The notes under the pieces: model-generated | Databases searched by the model: none | What the model was told of the DNA's origin: nothing | The model's input: the letters and a program-made list of their open reading frames with translations, nothing else | Position numbers and translations under genes: made by a program | DNA from: Erythrobacter sp. | GTDB lineage: Bacteria > Pseudomonadota > Alphaproteobacteria > Sphingomonadales > Sphingomonadaceae | Reading direction: 5' to 3' | Assembly (NCBI GenBank): GCA_009993635.1 | Contig: JAACTC010000007.1 | Span: 186,001-250,000, forward strand | DNA length: 64,000 bases | Shown: one piece after another, positions 51,392 to 59,181 of the stretch | Layout of the letters: each line of letters opens with the position of its first letter | Position numbering within the stretch: position 1 is the stretch's first letter

Positions 51392-52699
51392 TCAGAATTC
51401 GAAGCGCAACGCGGCCGAGGCGGACCAGCGTTCGTAATCGTAAAGCGCGATGTTGCTCCAGTTGCGGGTCACGGTGGCGCGCGGCTGGAACAGCAGGTTG
51501 TCGGTGATGGCGACTTTCAGGCCGAGCGATGCATCGAGGCGTTCGTCTTCGCGTTCGACCATGAACAGGATGTCGCGCGCATCATAGCGGCGCAGATCGA
51601 ACCCCGCGCCCGCGACGATGGCGATCCGCCGTGCCACGGGCACCTCCGCTCCGGCGCCAATCTGAAAGAAGGTGTTGGACTGAGCATCGCCCAGTGGGTC
51701 GCGCGTTTCCTCGTGGCCGAGCGTGGCATTGAGCGACGCGAGCCGGGTGACGTAGCCGACCCCGAAGGCATAGCGATCGGCATCGCGCAGCGGGTCCGTG
51801 TCGTATTCCAGCCGCGTCCACTGGACCGAGGCCGCGATCGCGTCTCCGCCATCCAGCAGGTGGGTATACTGGCCAATCGCACCGATCGCGGTGCGGTAGC
51901 CATCCCCGCCAAGCCAGAATTTCTGGACCTGCGCCGAAATCGAGGCGACGTCGGAATTGCCGAAGCTGTGCGCATACCCGGCGGTGCCGGTCAGGCTGGC
52001 TATGTCGAACGGGTCGCTGTCGAAATTGTCGCGCCAGTTAAGCAGGGCCGAGGCGAAGACACGGTCCTGCCGGTTGATCGCCGCGACCGCGCTGACCCCG
52101 CCGTTGATTTCGTAAAACCCGTCATCCTGCGCCCGCGCGCCCGCGCCAAGCCGTCCCGGCCCGAGGAATGCGAACAGCGGAATGGTGATCTGCGTCAGGT
52201 CCGTCGCCGCGTTGATGTTGCTGTCGTAGCCAGCGCCCGCCTCGACGAAGCCGGAGATATCGCGGCCACCGCCGTCGATCTGGCGGTCAAGCTGGCTGAT
52301 CAACCCGGTGAACCGCTGACGGACGGGATCGGGCAGGGTCGGATCGTCGACCACGGTAGCGAATTCCTGCCGCGCGGTGTCCGCATCGCCGGACAGTGCG
52401 TAGGCACGGGCAAGCTCTGCACGTGCGGGCGCATTGTCGGGCTGTACCGCGAGCACGCGCTGCAGCGCCACGATCGCTTCGCCGTAATGGCCTGCGTCGA
52501 GCGCGGCCACGGCGAACGCATAGTCGAAGGCGGGGTCGCCCGCCTGCTGCTCGATCTGCCGGGAGAGCTCCCGATAATGGGCGTCCGCCTCCGCGCTGCC
52601 CGCCTGCTGCTGCGCGGCGGCGGGCGTCGCCATCGCCAGCCCGATCATCGCCGCCGCTAGTGCAGCGGCGCTGCTTTTCGGAAACCCCTTGCGTCGCAT
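51392..52699 (-). CDS. TPR-barrel outer-membrane protein, Slam-like (type XI secretion family)
   Basis: The 435-residue protein has a signal peptide (cut near residue 29), an N-terminal TPR region (about 45-140: [34 protein letters not shown]) and a C-terminal beta-barrel. The barrel starts at [18 protein letters not shown] and ends in the outer-membrane signature ALRFEF with a terminal Phe. This matches surface lipoprotein assembly modifiers (Slam, DUF560), which export surface proteins with TbpB-like barrels. The next gene, 13 bases downstream, encodes a protein with two such domains. ATG at 52699 is chosen; the frame is open upstream without a signal peptide. Confidence 0.8.
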   Translation of the reverse strand: MRRKGFPKSSAAALAAAMIGLAMATPAAAQQQAGSAEADAHYRELSRQIEQQAGDPAFDYAFAVAALDAGHYGEAIVALQRVLAVQPDNAPARAELARAYALSGDADTARQEFATVVDDPTLPDPVRQRFTGLISQLDRQIDGGGRDISGFVEAGAGYDSNINAATDLTQITIPLFAFLGPGRLGAGARAQDDGFYEINGGVSAVAAINRQDRVFASALLNWRDNFDSDPFDIASLTGTAGYAHSFGNSDVASISAQVQKFWLGGDGYRTAIGAIGQYTHLLDGGDAIAASVQWTRLEYDTDPLRDADRYAFGVGYVTRLASLNATLGHEETRDPLGDAQSNTFFQIGAGAEVPVARRIAIVAGAGFDLRRYDARDILFMVEREDERLDASLGLKVAITDNLLFQPRATVTRNWSNIALYDYERWSASAALRFEF

Positions 52700-52709
52700 C
52701 GCATAACCC

Positions 52710-52734
52710 CGCCTGATGAAAACCTTATCAGGCG
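52710..52734 (-). promoter_or_regulatory. Hairpin in the 5' leader of the Slam-like gene
   Basis: CGCCTGAT and ATCAGGCG form a perfect eight-pair stem with a nine-base A-rich loop, ending ten bases before the ATG at 52699. It sits beside the GGGG that could serve as ribosome-binding site, so it may affect translation. It could also be a terminator remnant; there is no T-tract on the leftward strand. Confidence 0.45.
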
Positions 52735-52764
52735 TCCTTATCGCGGGCGGGCGCAGGACTGTCC

Positions 52765-52803
52765 GCTGACAAGCGGCGACAACAAGCTGACAAATGCTGT
52801 TAG
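52765..52803 (-). promoter_or_regulatory. Regulatory box and 21-bp repeats upstream of the Slam-like operon
   Basis: GCTGACAA occurs at 52765-52772 and again at 52786-52793, exactly 21 bp apart, with the related GGCGACAA between them at 52775-52782. The last copy is part of TGACAAA-TG-CTGTTAG (52788-52803), the box also found before the CsgG-like gene. Three half-sites at 10-11 bp steps fit an OmpR-type regulator, possibly the one at 46551-47249. Confidence 0.6.
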
Positions 52804-52870
52804 AGCTCTGCGATCGAGTGCCGATTTGCACCGCTTCGCGTGGGCGATCGGATAATCGCTGCTGCTTTGG

Positions 52871-54346
52871 CTAGAACGCAGATTTCTCCTGCAGATAGCT
52901 CTCCAGCGCGCTTACCCGATCGGGTTCGAGCCGCAGGCCCAGCTTGGTGCGTCGCCAGAGGATATCGTCGGCAGTCTGCGCCCATTCGCGGGCGACAAGG
53001 TAGTCGACTTCGCGCGCCGTCAGGCCGTGTCCGAAATCTTCACCGCATGCGGCCAAGCTGTCGCTGTCGCCTAAAATCTCGAATGTGGTGGTGCCGTAGC
53101 CATGCGTGAGGCGGCGCTGCGTACGCGCATCGAAGAAGGGATAGCGGGCCGCGATCCGGGCAATCAGATCATCGGCCCCATCGCGCGCGAAATCGCCCCC
53201 GGGCAAGGTTTCGCCGCCCGTCCACGCGGGCTTGTCCAGCAGCGCCATACGGGTGGCGAGCTTGCCCATCGCTTCCTCCGCCAGGTGCCGGTAAACGGTC
53301 AGCTTGCCACCGAAAACGTTCAGTAGTGGCGCGCCCTCTTCCTCGGGCGAGAGTTCCAGCCGGTAGCCGCGTGTGGCCGCTTCGGGCTTGCCCGAGCCAT
53401 CGTCGATCAGTGGGCGTACCCCGGCGTAGGACCACACGACATCGGCGGGAGTCACCGCCTGCGCGAAGAAACGGCTCGCGCCCTCGCACAGATAGGCGAT
53501 TTCCTCCGCGCTCGCCTCAACATGCTCCAGCGACCCTGCATGATCGGCATCGGTGGTGCCGATCAGCGTGAAATCCTCCTCGTAAGGAATGGCGAAGAAT
53601 ATTCGCCCGTCGGGCAGCTGGAAGAAATAGGCGAAGGGGTGGTCGAACAGCCTGCGCACCACGATGTGCGACCCGCGCACCAGCCGCATCCGCTTGTCTT
53701 CGGCGACATGCCCGGTTTCGAGCACGCGCAGCACGCCCGGCCCTGCCGCGTTGACCAGTGCGCGGGCGTGGAAGGTTTCGTCACCCGCCGCAATCCGCCA
53801 TTGATCGCCGTCCCGACCGAACGCGGTCACACGGGTCCGCGTGCGGACGTCCGCTCCGCGATTGGCCGCATCGCGCGCGTTCAGCACAACCAGCCGGGCA
53901 TCGTCCGCCCAGCAGTCCGAATAGACGAACCCGTGCTGGAATTCGGGTTTCAGCGGCGCGCCAGCCGGGTGCGCGGCGAGCCCGATCGTCTCGGTCGCGG
54001 GCAGTTTCCTGCGTCCGCCGATATGGTCGTACAGGAAAAGCCCAAGGCGCAGCAGCCAGCGCGGGCGCAGGCCATGCACGTAGGGCAGCACGAACCGCAT
54101 CGGCCAGATGACGTGCGGCGCAATCGCCCACAGGCGTTCGCGTTCGAACAGCGATTCCCGCACCAGCGCAAACTCGTAATGCTCAAGATAGCGCAGCCCG
54201 CCATGGATCAGCTTCGAGGAGGCGGACGACGTTCCGCTCGCCAGATCGCCCGCTTCCAGCAGCAGAACTCTGGCCCCGCGCCCCGCCGCGTCGCGCGCGA
54301 TACCGCAGCCGTTGATCCCGCCGCCGATCACGGCGACGTCGTACAC
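52871..54346 (-). CDS. glpD: Glycerol-3-phosphate dehydrogenase (aerobic, FAD) GlpD
   Basis: GlpD oxidises glycerol 3-phosphate to dihydroxyacetone phosphate at the membrane and passes electrons to quinone. The 491-residue protein starts with the FAD motif VAVIGGGINGCGIARDAAGRG. It then shows SGTSSASSKLIHGGLRYLEHYEF, the conserved GlpD pattern, and further FAD contacts in ALVNAAGPGV and FGGKLTVYR. The start is a GTG at 54346. It stands alone, divergent from the YeiH-type gene. Confidence 0.95.
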   Translation of the reverse strand: MYDVAVIGGGINGCGIARDAAGRGARVLLLEAGDLASGTSSASSKLIHGGLRYLEHYEFALVRESLFERERLWAIAPHVIWPMRFVLPYVHGLRPRWLLRLGLFLYDHIGGRRKLPATETIGLAAHPAGAPLKPEFQHGFVYSDCWADDARLVVLNARDAANRGADVRTRTRVTAFGRDGDQWRIAAGDETFHARALVNAAGPGVLRVLETGHVAEDKRMRLVRGSHIVVRRLFDHPFAYFFQLPDGRIFFAIPYEEDFTLIGTTDADHAGSLEHVEASAEEIAYLCEGASRFFAQAVTPADVVWSYAGVRPLIDDGSGKPEAATRGYRLELSPEEEGAPLLNVFGGKLTVYRHLAEEAMGKLATRMALLDKPAWTGGETLPGGDFARDGADDLIARIAARYPFFDARTQRRLTHGYGTTTFEILGDSDSLAACGEDFGHGLTAREVDYLVAREWAQTADDILWRRTKLGLRLEPDRVSALESYLQEKSAF

Positions 54347-54553
54347 GTTCGAGGTTGCAGCGGCGCTCAGGTCAGGACTCCAGCGGCTCGTGGTGAAAGG
54401 AAGAGGTCGTCTTGATCATAACGCGCCGTATCGCGCAAACGTTGCGAGCGGCCCGCCGCAATTCGGTCTGCGCCCTGGTCCCGCAGCGGCCTTGAACGCG
54501 AGGATCGCCACGCTAGAGACGAGCGAAAGCCGCTACGGCCAAGGAACGAGCGC

Positions 54554-55663
54554 ATGAACGCCGCGAGAGACACTACGGACGAGGGAACGGAGCGCCTGCG
54601 CGAATACTTCGTCGGCGATCTCTACGGCGAGCTCGATCTGGTCGATACGACGGACCCTGCGCAACCCCTCTGGCAGAAGCTGACCGGCGCCTTCCCCGGG
54701 CTGGCGCTGTGTGCGACGCTCGGCCTCGCAGCGGCGTGGCTGAGCGATCACTACGGGCCGCCCACCATTCTGGTCGCGCTGCTGCTGGGTCTGGCGCTGA
54801 ACTTTGCGGCGCGCGATCCGCGCACGCATGGCGGGCTCGATCTGGTGGGCAAGCAGGGCCTCAGGGTCGGGATCGTGCTGATCGGCTTTCAGGTGACGAT
54901 GGCGCAGATAGCGGCAATCGGCATCGTGCCGTTCGCCGCGCTGCTATGCATCGTGGCAATCGCGTTCGGTGGCGGGCTGCTGGGTGCGCGCATCGCAGGG
55001 CAGTCGCGCTATGCGGGCATTCTGGCGGGCGGCGCGACCGCGATCTGCGGGGCAAGCGCAGCGCTGGCAATCTATGGCGTGATCGGGCGCAATCGCCTGC
55101 CGCAGGCGCAGTTCGCGCTGACACTGGTCGGCGTGGCCTTGGCGAGCGCGCTGGCGATGACGGTCTATCCGCTGCTGGCGGCGGAACTGGGCCTGAGCGA
55201 CCGGGCCGCCGGGTTCCTGATCGGTGCCTCGGTCCACGACGTCGCGCAGGCGATCGGGGGGGGCTATTCCTATTCCGAGGTCGCGGGCGCGGAAGCGACC
55301 ATCGTGAAGCTGGCGCGTGTTGCGCTGCTCGCCCCGGCGGTGCTGCTGATCTCGCTATGGATCGGGCAGGCGCGCAGCGGTGCCAAGGGCTCGAAGCTGG
55401 GCAACCTGCTGCCGCCCTGGTTCGTCACCGGTTTCGTGCTGGCGGTGATTTTCAACAGCATGGTCGCCCTGCCCCAGCCGGTAACCGCCACCAGCAAAGC
55501 GGTTGCGAGTGCCCTGCTGGTGCTCGCCGTCACCGCGACCGCACTGCGTTCGCGCACCGACCTGATTCTGGAGCTTGGATGGAAGGCGTTCATTCCGGTG
55601 CTGGGCGCAACGCTCGCCAGCTTTATTTCGGCGCTCGCCTTTGTGGTGCTGGTAATCGACTGA
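54554..55663 (+). CDS. YeiH/UPF0324-family membrane protein
   Basis: The 369-residue protein has a hydrophilic N-terminus of about 45 residues, then roughly ten membrane helices. UPF0324 (YeiH) marks are TILVALLLGLALNF, QGLRVGIVLIGFQVT, AILAGGATAICGASAALAI-like sequence and FLIGASVHDVAQAIGGGYSYS. The family is suspected to move sulfate or sulfur compounds, but the substrate is not established. It is divergent from glpD, and its stop lies 25 bases from the converging CoA-transferase gene. Confidence 0.88.
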   Translation: MNAARDTTDEGTERLREYFVGDLYGELDLVDTTDPAQPLWQKLTGAFPGLALCATLGLAAAWLSDHYGPPTILVALLLGLALNFAARDPRTHGGLDLVGKQGLRVGIVLIGFQVTMAQIAAIGIVPFAALLCIVAIAFGGGLLGARIAGQSRYAGILAGGATAICGASAALAIYGVIGRNRLPQAQFALTLVGVALASALAMTVYPLLAAELGLSDRAAGFLIGASVHDVAQAIGGGYSYSEVAGAEATIVKLARVALLAPAVLLISLWIGQARSGAKGSKLGNLLPPWFVTGFVLAVIFNSMVALPQPVTATSKAVASALLVLAVTATALRSRTDLILELGWKAFIPVLGATLASFISALAFVVLVID

Positions 55664-55688
55664 GCCGGGTTTCCCGGGGCAGTCCTGC

Positions 55689-56783
55689 CTAACTTTCGTC
55701 CAGTAGAGGCACCTTGCCGGGCGACCATTCAACCCCGGCGAAGCGGATCGGCGAGGCAATATGCCGGGCACCTTCGCCCACCTCCACCAGCAGGCCCCGT
55801 TCGGCAATATGCGGCTGGTTCAGCGCCTCGCGAAAATCCAGCACCGGCGCAAAAGCCACGTCCTTGTCCGCAAACCATTCCACCCACTCGGCTCGCGTGC
55901 GGGTGGCAAAGGTTTCGCGCAGGAAAGCGATCAGATCGCCCTGCTCGCCCGCGTCGCGCTGTGCTTGCGCAATCAGATCCTCGCGCCCCAGCGCAGACAG
56001 CAGATTGCGCGCAAACTTCATCTCCCGCCCGCCCAGCGCGATGTGCGCGCCGTCCTTCGTGCGATAGACCTGATACATCGCCGCACCGCCAAGCGATCGC
56101 TGGTTCGCTGATGTCGGGCTTTCCCCACCGGCAATCGCGGTGCCCGCCGTGTGCACGCACCACGGCAGAATGCTGTCCAGCATCGCGCAGTCGATATATG
56201 CGCCCTCGCCCGTGCGTTCGCGCCCGAACAACGCCATCATCACGCCCGAAAGCGCGGTCAGCCCGGCGGCCATATCGGCGCTGGCGACCCCCGGAACGAC
56301 CGGGGTGCCATCAGGTCCGTCATTTACGCTGAGGAACCCGGCCAGCGCCTGCACCGCCATATCGTGCGCCGGGTGCTGCGCCAGCGGCCCCTCCTGCCCG
56401 AAGGCGGAGATGGAGCAATAGACGATATCGGGCCGGATCGCGCGGACCGCCGCGTAATCGAAACCCAGCCGCGCCATCACGCCCGGCCGGAAGCCTTCGA
56501 CGAACACATCCGCCTCGCGAACCAGATCGGCCAGGGCCGCTCTGCCCGCCTCGCTTTTCAGATCGAGTACGCGGCTTTCCTTGCCGCGATTGAGGTTGGC
56601 GAACCACACCGAGTGCTCGCCGCCGTCATAGGTAGCGCGCGGATCCATCTGCCGCGCCGGATCGCCACCTGCCGGTTCGATCTTGATCACCCGCGCACCA
56701 TGATCGGCCATCATCACGGTCATCATCGGACCGGGCAGGTACTGCGTCAGATCGACGACCGTGATGCCGGAAAGCCTGCCCAT
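55689..56783 (-). CDS. CaiB/BaiF-type (family III) CoA-transferase
   Basis: Family III CoA-transferases move CoA between acyl groups, often between dicarboxylates. The 364-residue protein starts MGRLSGITVVDLTQYLPGP, has the catalytic aspartate region ASADMAAGLTALSGVM near residue 165, NLNRGKESRVLDLKS and YCSISAFGQEGP. The ATG at 56783 is chosen over a TTG just upstream. It is the third gene of a leftward set with a MaoC hydratase and a CitE-like lyase, suggesting a C5-dicarboxyl-CoA (mesaconyl/citramalyl) substrate; this is inference. Confidence 0.88.
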   Translation of the reverse strand: MGRLSGITVVDLTQYLPGPMMTVMMADHGARVIKIEPAGGDPARQMDPRATYDGGEHSVWFANLNRGKESRVLDLKSEAGRAALADLVREADVFVEGFRPGVMARLGFDYAAVRAIRPDIVYCSISAFGQEGPLAQHPAHDMAVQALAGFLSVNDGPDGTPVVPGVASADMAAGLTALSGVMMALFGRERTGEGAYIDCAMLDSILPWCVHTAGTAIAGGESPTSANQRSLGGAAMYQVYRTKDGAHIALGGREMKFARNLLSALGREDLIAQAQRDAGEQGDLIAFLRETFATRTRAEWVEWFADKDVAFAPVLDFREALNQPHIAERGLLVEVGEGARHIASPIRFAGVEWSPGKVPLLDES

Positions 56784-56837
56784 CAAACCGTCCGACGGCG
56801 CGCACTATAAGATTGGGATCCGGTCATGGCCGCGGCG

Positions 56838-57347
56838 CTATTCTTCCAGACCGCCATGCCCGCGCTTCCACACCAGCACGGTGCGTTTGAAGTGGCTCAC
56901 GATCTCGCCATGCTGGTTCATCGCGGTCGTCCTGAAGGTGACGATGCCCTGTTCGGGACGGCTCTTGCTCTCGCGCTTTTCCAGCACTTCGCTTTCGCAA
57001 TAGAGCGTATCGCCGACGTATAGCGGCCTCGTCATCCGCACCTCGTCCCAGCCCAGATTGGCGACCGCCTTCGCGCTGGTGTCGGACACGCTCATCCCGG
57101 TCATCAAAGCAATGGTGAAGGGGGAGACGACCAGCGGTTTGCCGAATTCGGTATCCTTCGCCAGCTCGTAATCGAAATGCATCGGGTGCGTGTTCATCGT
57201 CAGCAGGGTGAACCACACATTGTCGGCATCGGTGATAGTGCGGCCCGGCCGGTGTTCGTAGATATGGCCTTCGACGAAATCCTCGAAGAACCGGCCCTGC
57301 ACCTCGCGGAAGCGACCCGGTGCGACCTCTTTGACCCCGTCACGCAT
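56838..57347 (-). CDS. MaoC-like hydratase
   Basis: The 169-residue hot-dog-fold protein resembles MaoC/mesaconyl-CoA hydratase-type enzymes. The active-site region includes the dyad pattern RTITDADNVWFTLLTMNTHPMHFD, where the Asp and His sit as in R-specific enoyl-CoA hydratases, and VVSPFTIALMTGMSV. Its start overlaps the CitE-like gene by eight bases, and the CoA-transferase starts 54 bases after its stop. Confidence 0.87.
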   Translation of the reverse strand: MRDGVKEVAPGRFREVQGRFFEDFVEGHIYEHRPGRTITDADNVWFTLLTMNTHPMHFDYELAKDTEFGKPLVVSPFTIALMTGMSVSDTSAKAVANLGWDEVRMTRPLYVGDTLYCESEVLEKRESKSRPEQGIVTFRTTAMNQHGEIVSHFKRTVLVWKRGHGGLEE

Positions 57348-58164
57348 CCTGCTGCCCCCTGCTGCGCGCCAGAATCGCGCGATAGGTCTTGATCATTGGC
57401 GCTTCCAGCATCCGGCCATTGTGCCGTACTGCCATGCCGCCGGTTTCCTCGTACACTACCAGCGCCTCCCGCGCCTCCGCCATCTGCTCTGCAGTCGGCG
57501 CAAAGGCCGCCTCGATGGTCGGTACCTGCCGCGGATGGATCGCGGGCTTGGCCTGCACCCCGATGGCCCGTGCCTGCTCGCATTCGCGGGCGAGCCCTTC
57601 ATCATCGTCGAGATGGATGTACGGCGCGTCGATCAGCGGGATCCGCGCCTCGGCACAGGCGAGTACCAGCTGGTAGCGCGCGGCAAGCAGCGGCTCCCAC
57701 GAAACCGGTACCTGCAATTCGCCCGAGAAATCCGCTCCGCCAAGCATCAGCGCGCATACCTTGGGATGGCTCGCAATCGCGAGCGCGCTGCGCAGTCCGC
57801 GCGGTGTTTCGATCAGCGGCATCAGTTCCGGGCAGCGATCGCCCAGCGCGGCGGCGACAATGTCCAGCTCGGTCGCGGTCTCGACCATCGGCACCATCAT
57901 CTTGGCCGGCAACGTCGCGACTTCGGTGAGCGCGGCAAGGTCGCGGATGCCCGCCGCCGTGGTCACCGCGTTGATGCGGATTGCAAACCCGTTGCCCGCC
58001 TCTGCGACCTGCGCCAGCGCAGCTTCGCGCGCGCTTTCCTTGTCTGCCGGGCCGACCGCATCTTCCAGGTCGATCACCACCAGCCCGGCCCCCACCGCGC
58101 GCGCCTTGGCAAAGCGATCAGGCCGCGAACCGGGAACGAAAAGCAGGCTGTTGGCGGCGAACAC
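57340..58164 (-). CDS. HpcH/HpaI-CitE-like CoA-ester lyase
   Basis: The 274-residue TIM-barrel protein matches CitE/malyl-CoA/citramalyl-CoA lyase-like enzymes: LLFVPGSRPDRFAKA at the N-terminus, VIDLEDAVGPADKE (metal and substrate aspartates), a glutamate in MPLIETPRGL, and ALMLGGADFSGEL. The start is taken as the GTG at 58164, preceded by GGGGAGAG; the frame is open to 58314 but without family-like sequence. It leads the CitE-MaoC-CoA-transferase operon. Confidence 0.86.
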   Translation of the reverse strand: MFAANSLLFVPGSRPDRFAKARAVGAGLVVIDLEDAVGPADKESAREAALAQVAEAGNGFAIRINAVTTAAGIRDLAALTEVATLPAKMMVPMVETATELDIVAAALGDRCPELMPLIETPRGLRSALAIASHPKVCALMLGGADFSGELQVPVSWEPLLAARYQLVLACAEARIPLIDAPYIHLDDDEGLARECEQARAIGVQAKPAIHPRQVPTIEAAFAPTAEQMAEAREALVVYEETGGMAVRHNGRMLEAPMIKTYRAILARSRGQQDA

Positions 58165-58271
58165 GTTACGAACTCTCCCCAGGGAAGTGCCACACTGCGG
58201 CGGCGGCCTCGCAAGAAGCCGAGCCGGTATTGCCGGCCGACACTCTTTCCAGTTTGGGATCGTGGGGGAGC

Positions 58272-58297
58272 GACGCTGATTCCGAAAGCGTCTTTTT
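58272..58297. terminator. Hairpin with T-run between CitE-like and DUF6356-like genes
   Basis: GACGCT and AGCGTC (58272-58277 and 58287-58292) form a six-pair stem followed on the rightward strand by TTTTT. Both neighbouring genes run leftward, so the T-run is on the wrong side for them. It may be a weak leftward stop without U-tract or a chance structure. Confidence 0.3.
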
Positions 58298-58343
58298 GAG
58301 GTTTCCCACGCCAAAGCGCGGGCGATCCGTTCGCACCCGAAGG

Positions 58344-58580
58344 TTAGATCACGAAGTCGAGCGGTGCGGGCAGCTTGCTGCGGTTCACTACCATGCGCCC
58401 GTGCAGGCTCTCGATCTGCCTGCTGCCGGTTTTCACGAACAGGAAGGGCAGCAGGCCGTGAACCAGGCAGGCGATACCGCCCAGGATCATCCGCAACCCG
58501 AAGGCAGAGGCGTGGCGCAGGTGTTGGCCATAGCTTTCCCCCACCGATGCGGGGTGCCGGGTGAATGCCTGATGGATCAT
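58344..58580 (-). CDS. Small membrane protein of the DUF6356 type
   Basis: The 78-residue protein starts MIHQAFTRHPASVGESYGQH and has one or two hydrophobic segments (FGLRMILGGIACLVHGLLPFLF). The HPASVGESYGQH pattern is shared by small sphingomonad membrane proteins I recall as DUF6356. Function unknown. The frame continues upstream to 58661 with GTG/TTG starts, but the ATG at 58580 fits the family. It is divergent from the AsnC-type regulator. Confidence 0.75.
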   Translation of the reverse strand: MIHQAFTRHPASVGESYGQHLRHASAFGLRMILGGIACLVHGLLPFLFVKTGSRQIESLHGRMVVNRSKLPAPLDFVI

Positions 58581-58683
58581 GGTGCGCTCCCTGATTGCGA
58601 CGGCGGGATGGTACACCGGACCCGCGCGAAATTTATACCAAAGTCTCGCCAATATCACCAACTAGCGGTATATCGTGCTCGAT

Positions 58684-59160
58684 ATGAGCGAAAATCTGCA
58701 AATGGATTCCATCGACTGGGCGATTCTGGCGGCGTTGCAGCGGGATGCCTCGCAACCCGTCCACGCGATTGGAGAGCAGGTGGGCCTGTCGACCAATCCG
58801 TGCTGGCGCCGCATCCGCCGCATGGAAGAGGCTGGCATCATCGCCCGCCGCGTGGCGCTGGTCGATCCGCAGCGCATCGGGCTGGCCACCACAGTGTTCG
58901 TCTCGATCCGCACCAAGCAGCATGATGCCCAGTGGCTGGAAACCTTCGCGCGCGCCGTTGATGGATTGGAAGAGGTCATCGAATGCCACCGGATGGCGGG
59001 CGACATAGACTACATGCTCAAGCTGCGCGTGCGCGATATTGCCGATTACGACCGCATCTATCAGCGGCTGATCGCGCGCGTGCCGGGCCTGGCAGACGTC
59101 ACGGCCAGCTTCTCGATGGAAGAGATGAAATACACCACCGCTCTGCCCCGCCCCTCGTAA
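58684..59160 (+). CDS. Lrp/AsnC-family transcriptional regulator
   Basis: The 158-residue regulator has an N-terminal winged helix-turn-helix (DSIDWAILAALQRDASQPVHAI, STNPCWRRIRRMEEAGIIARR) and a C-terminal RAM effector domain (ATTVFVSIRTKQHD, CHRMAGDIDYMLKLRV). An in-frame GTG three codons upstream is an alternative start. It probably senses an amino acid and may control the divergent small gene, but no operator was recognised. Confidence 0.9.
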   Translation: MSENLQMDSIDWAILAALQRDASQPVHAIGEQVGLSTNPCWRRIRRMEEAGIIARRVALVDPQRIGLATTVFVSIRTKQHDAQWLETFARAVDGLEEVIECHRMAGDIDYMLKLRVRDIADYDRIYQRLIARVPGLADVTASFSMEEMKYTTALPRPS

Positions 59161-59181
59161 GGCGGGTGGAGGACCGGCACG

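Noticed and set aside
58272..58297. Hairpin plus TTTTT as a real rightward terminator
   Set aside because: No rightward gene ends here; listed only as a weak structure of uncertain role.
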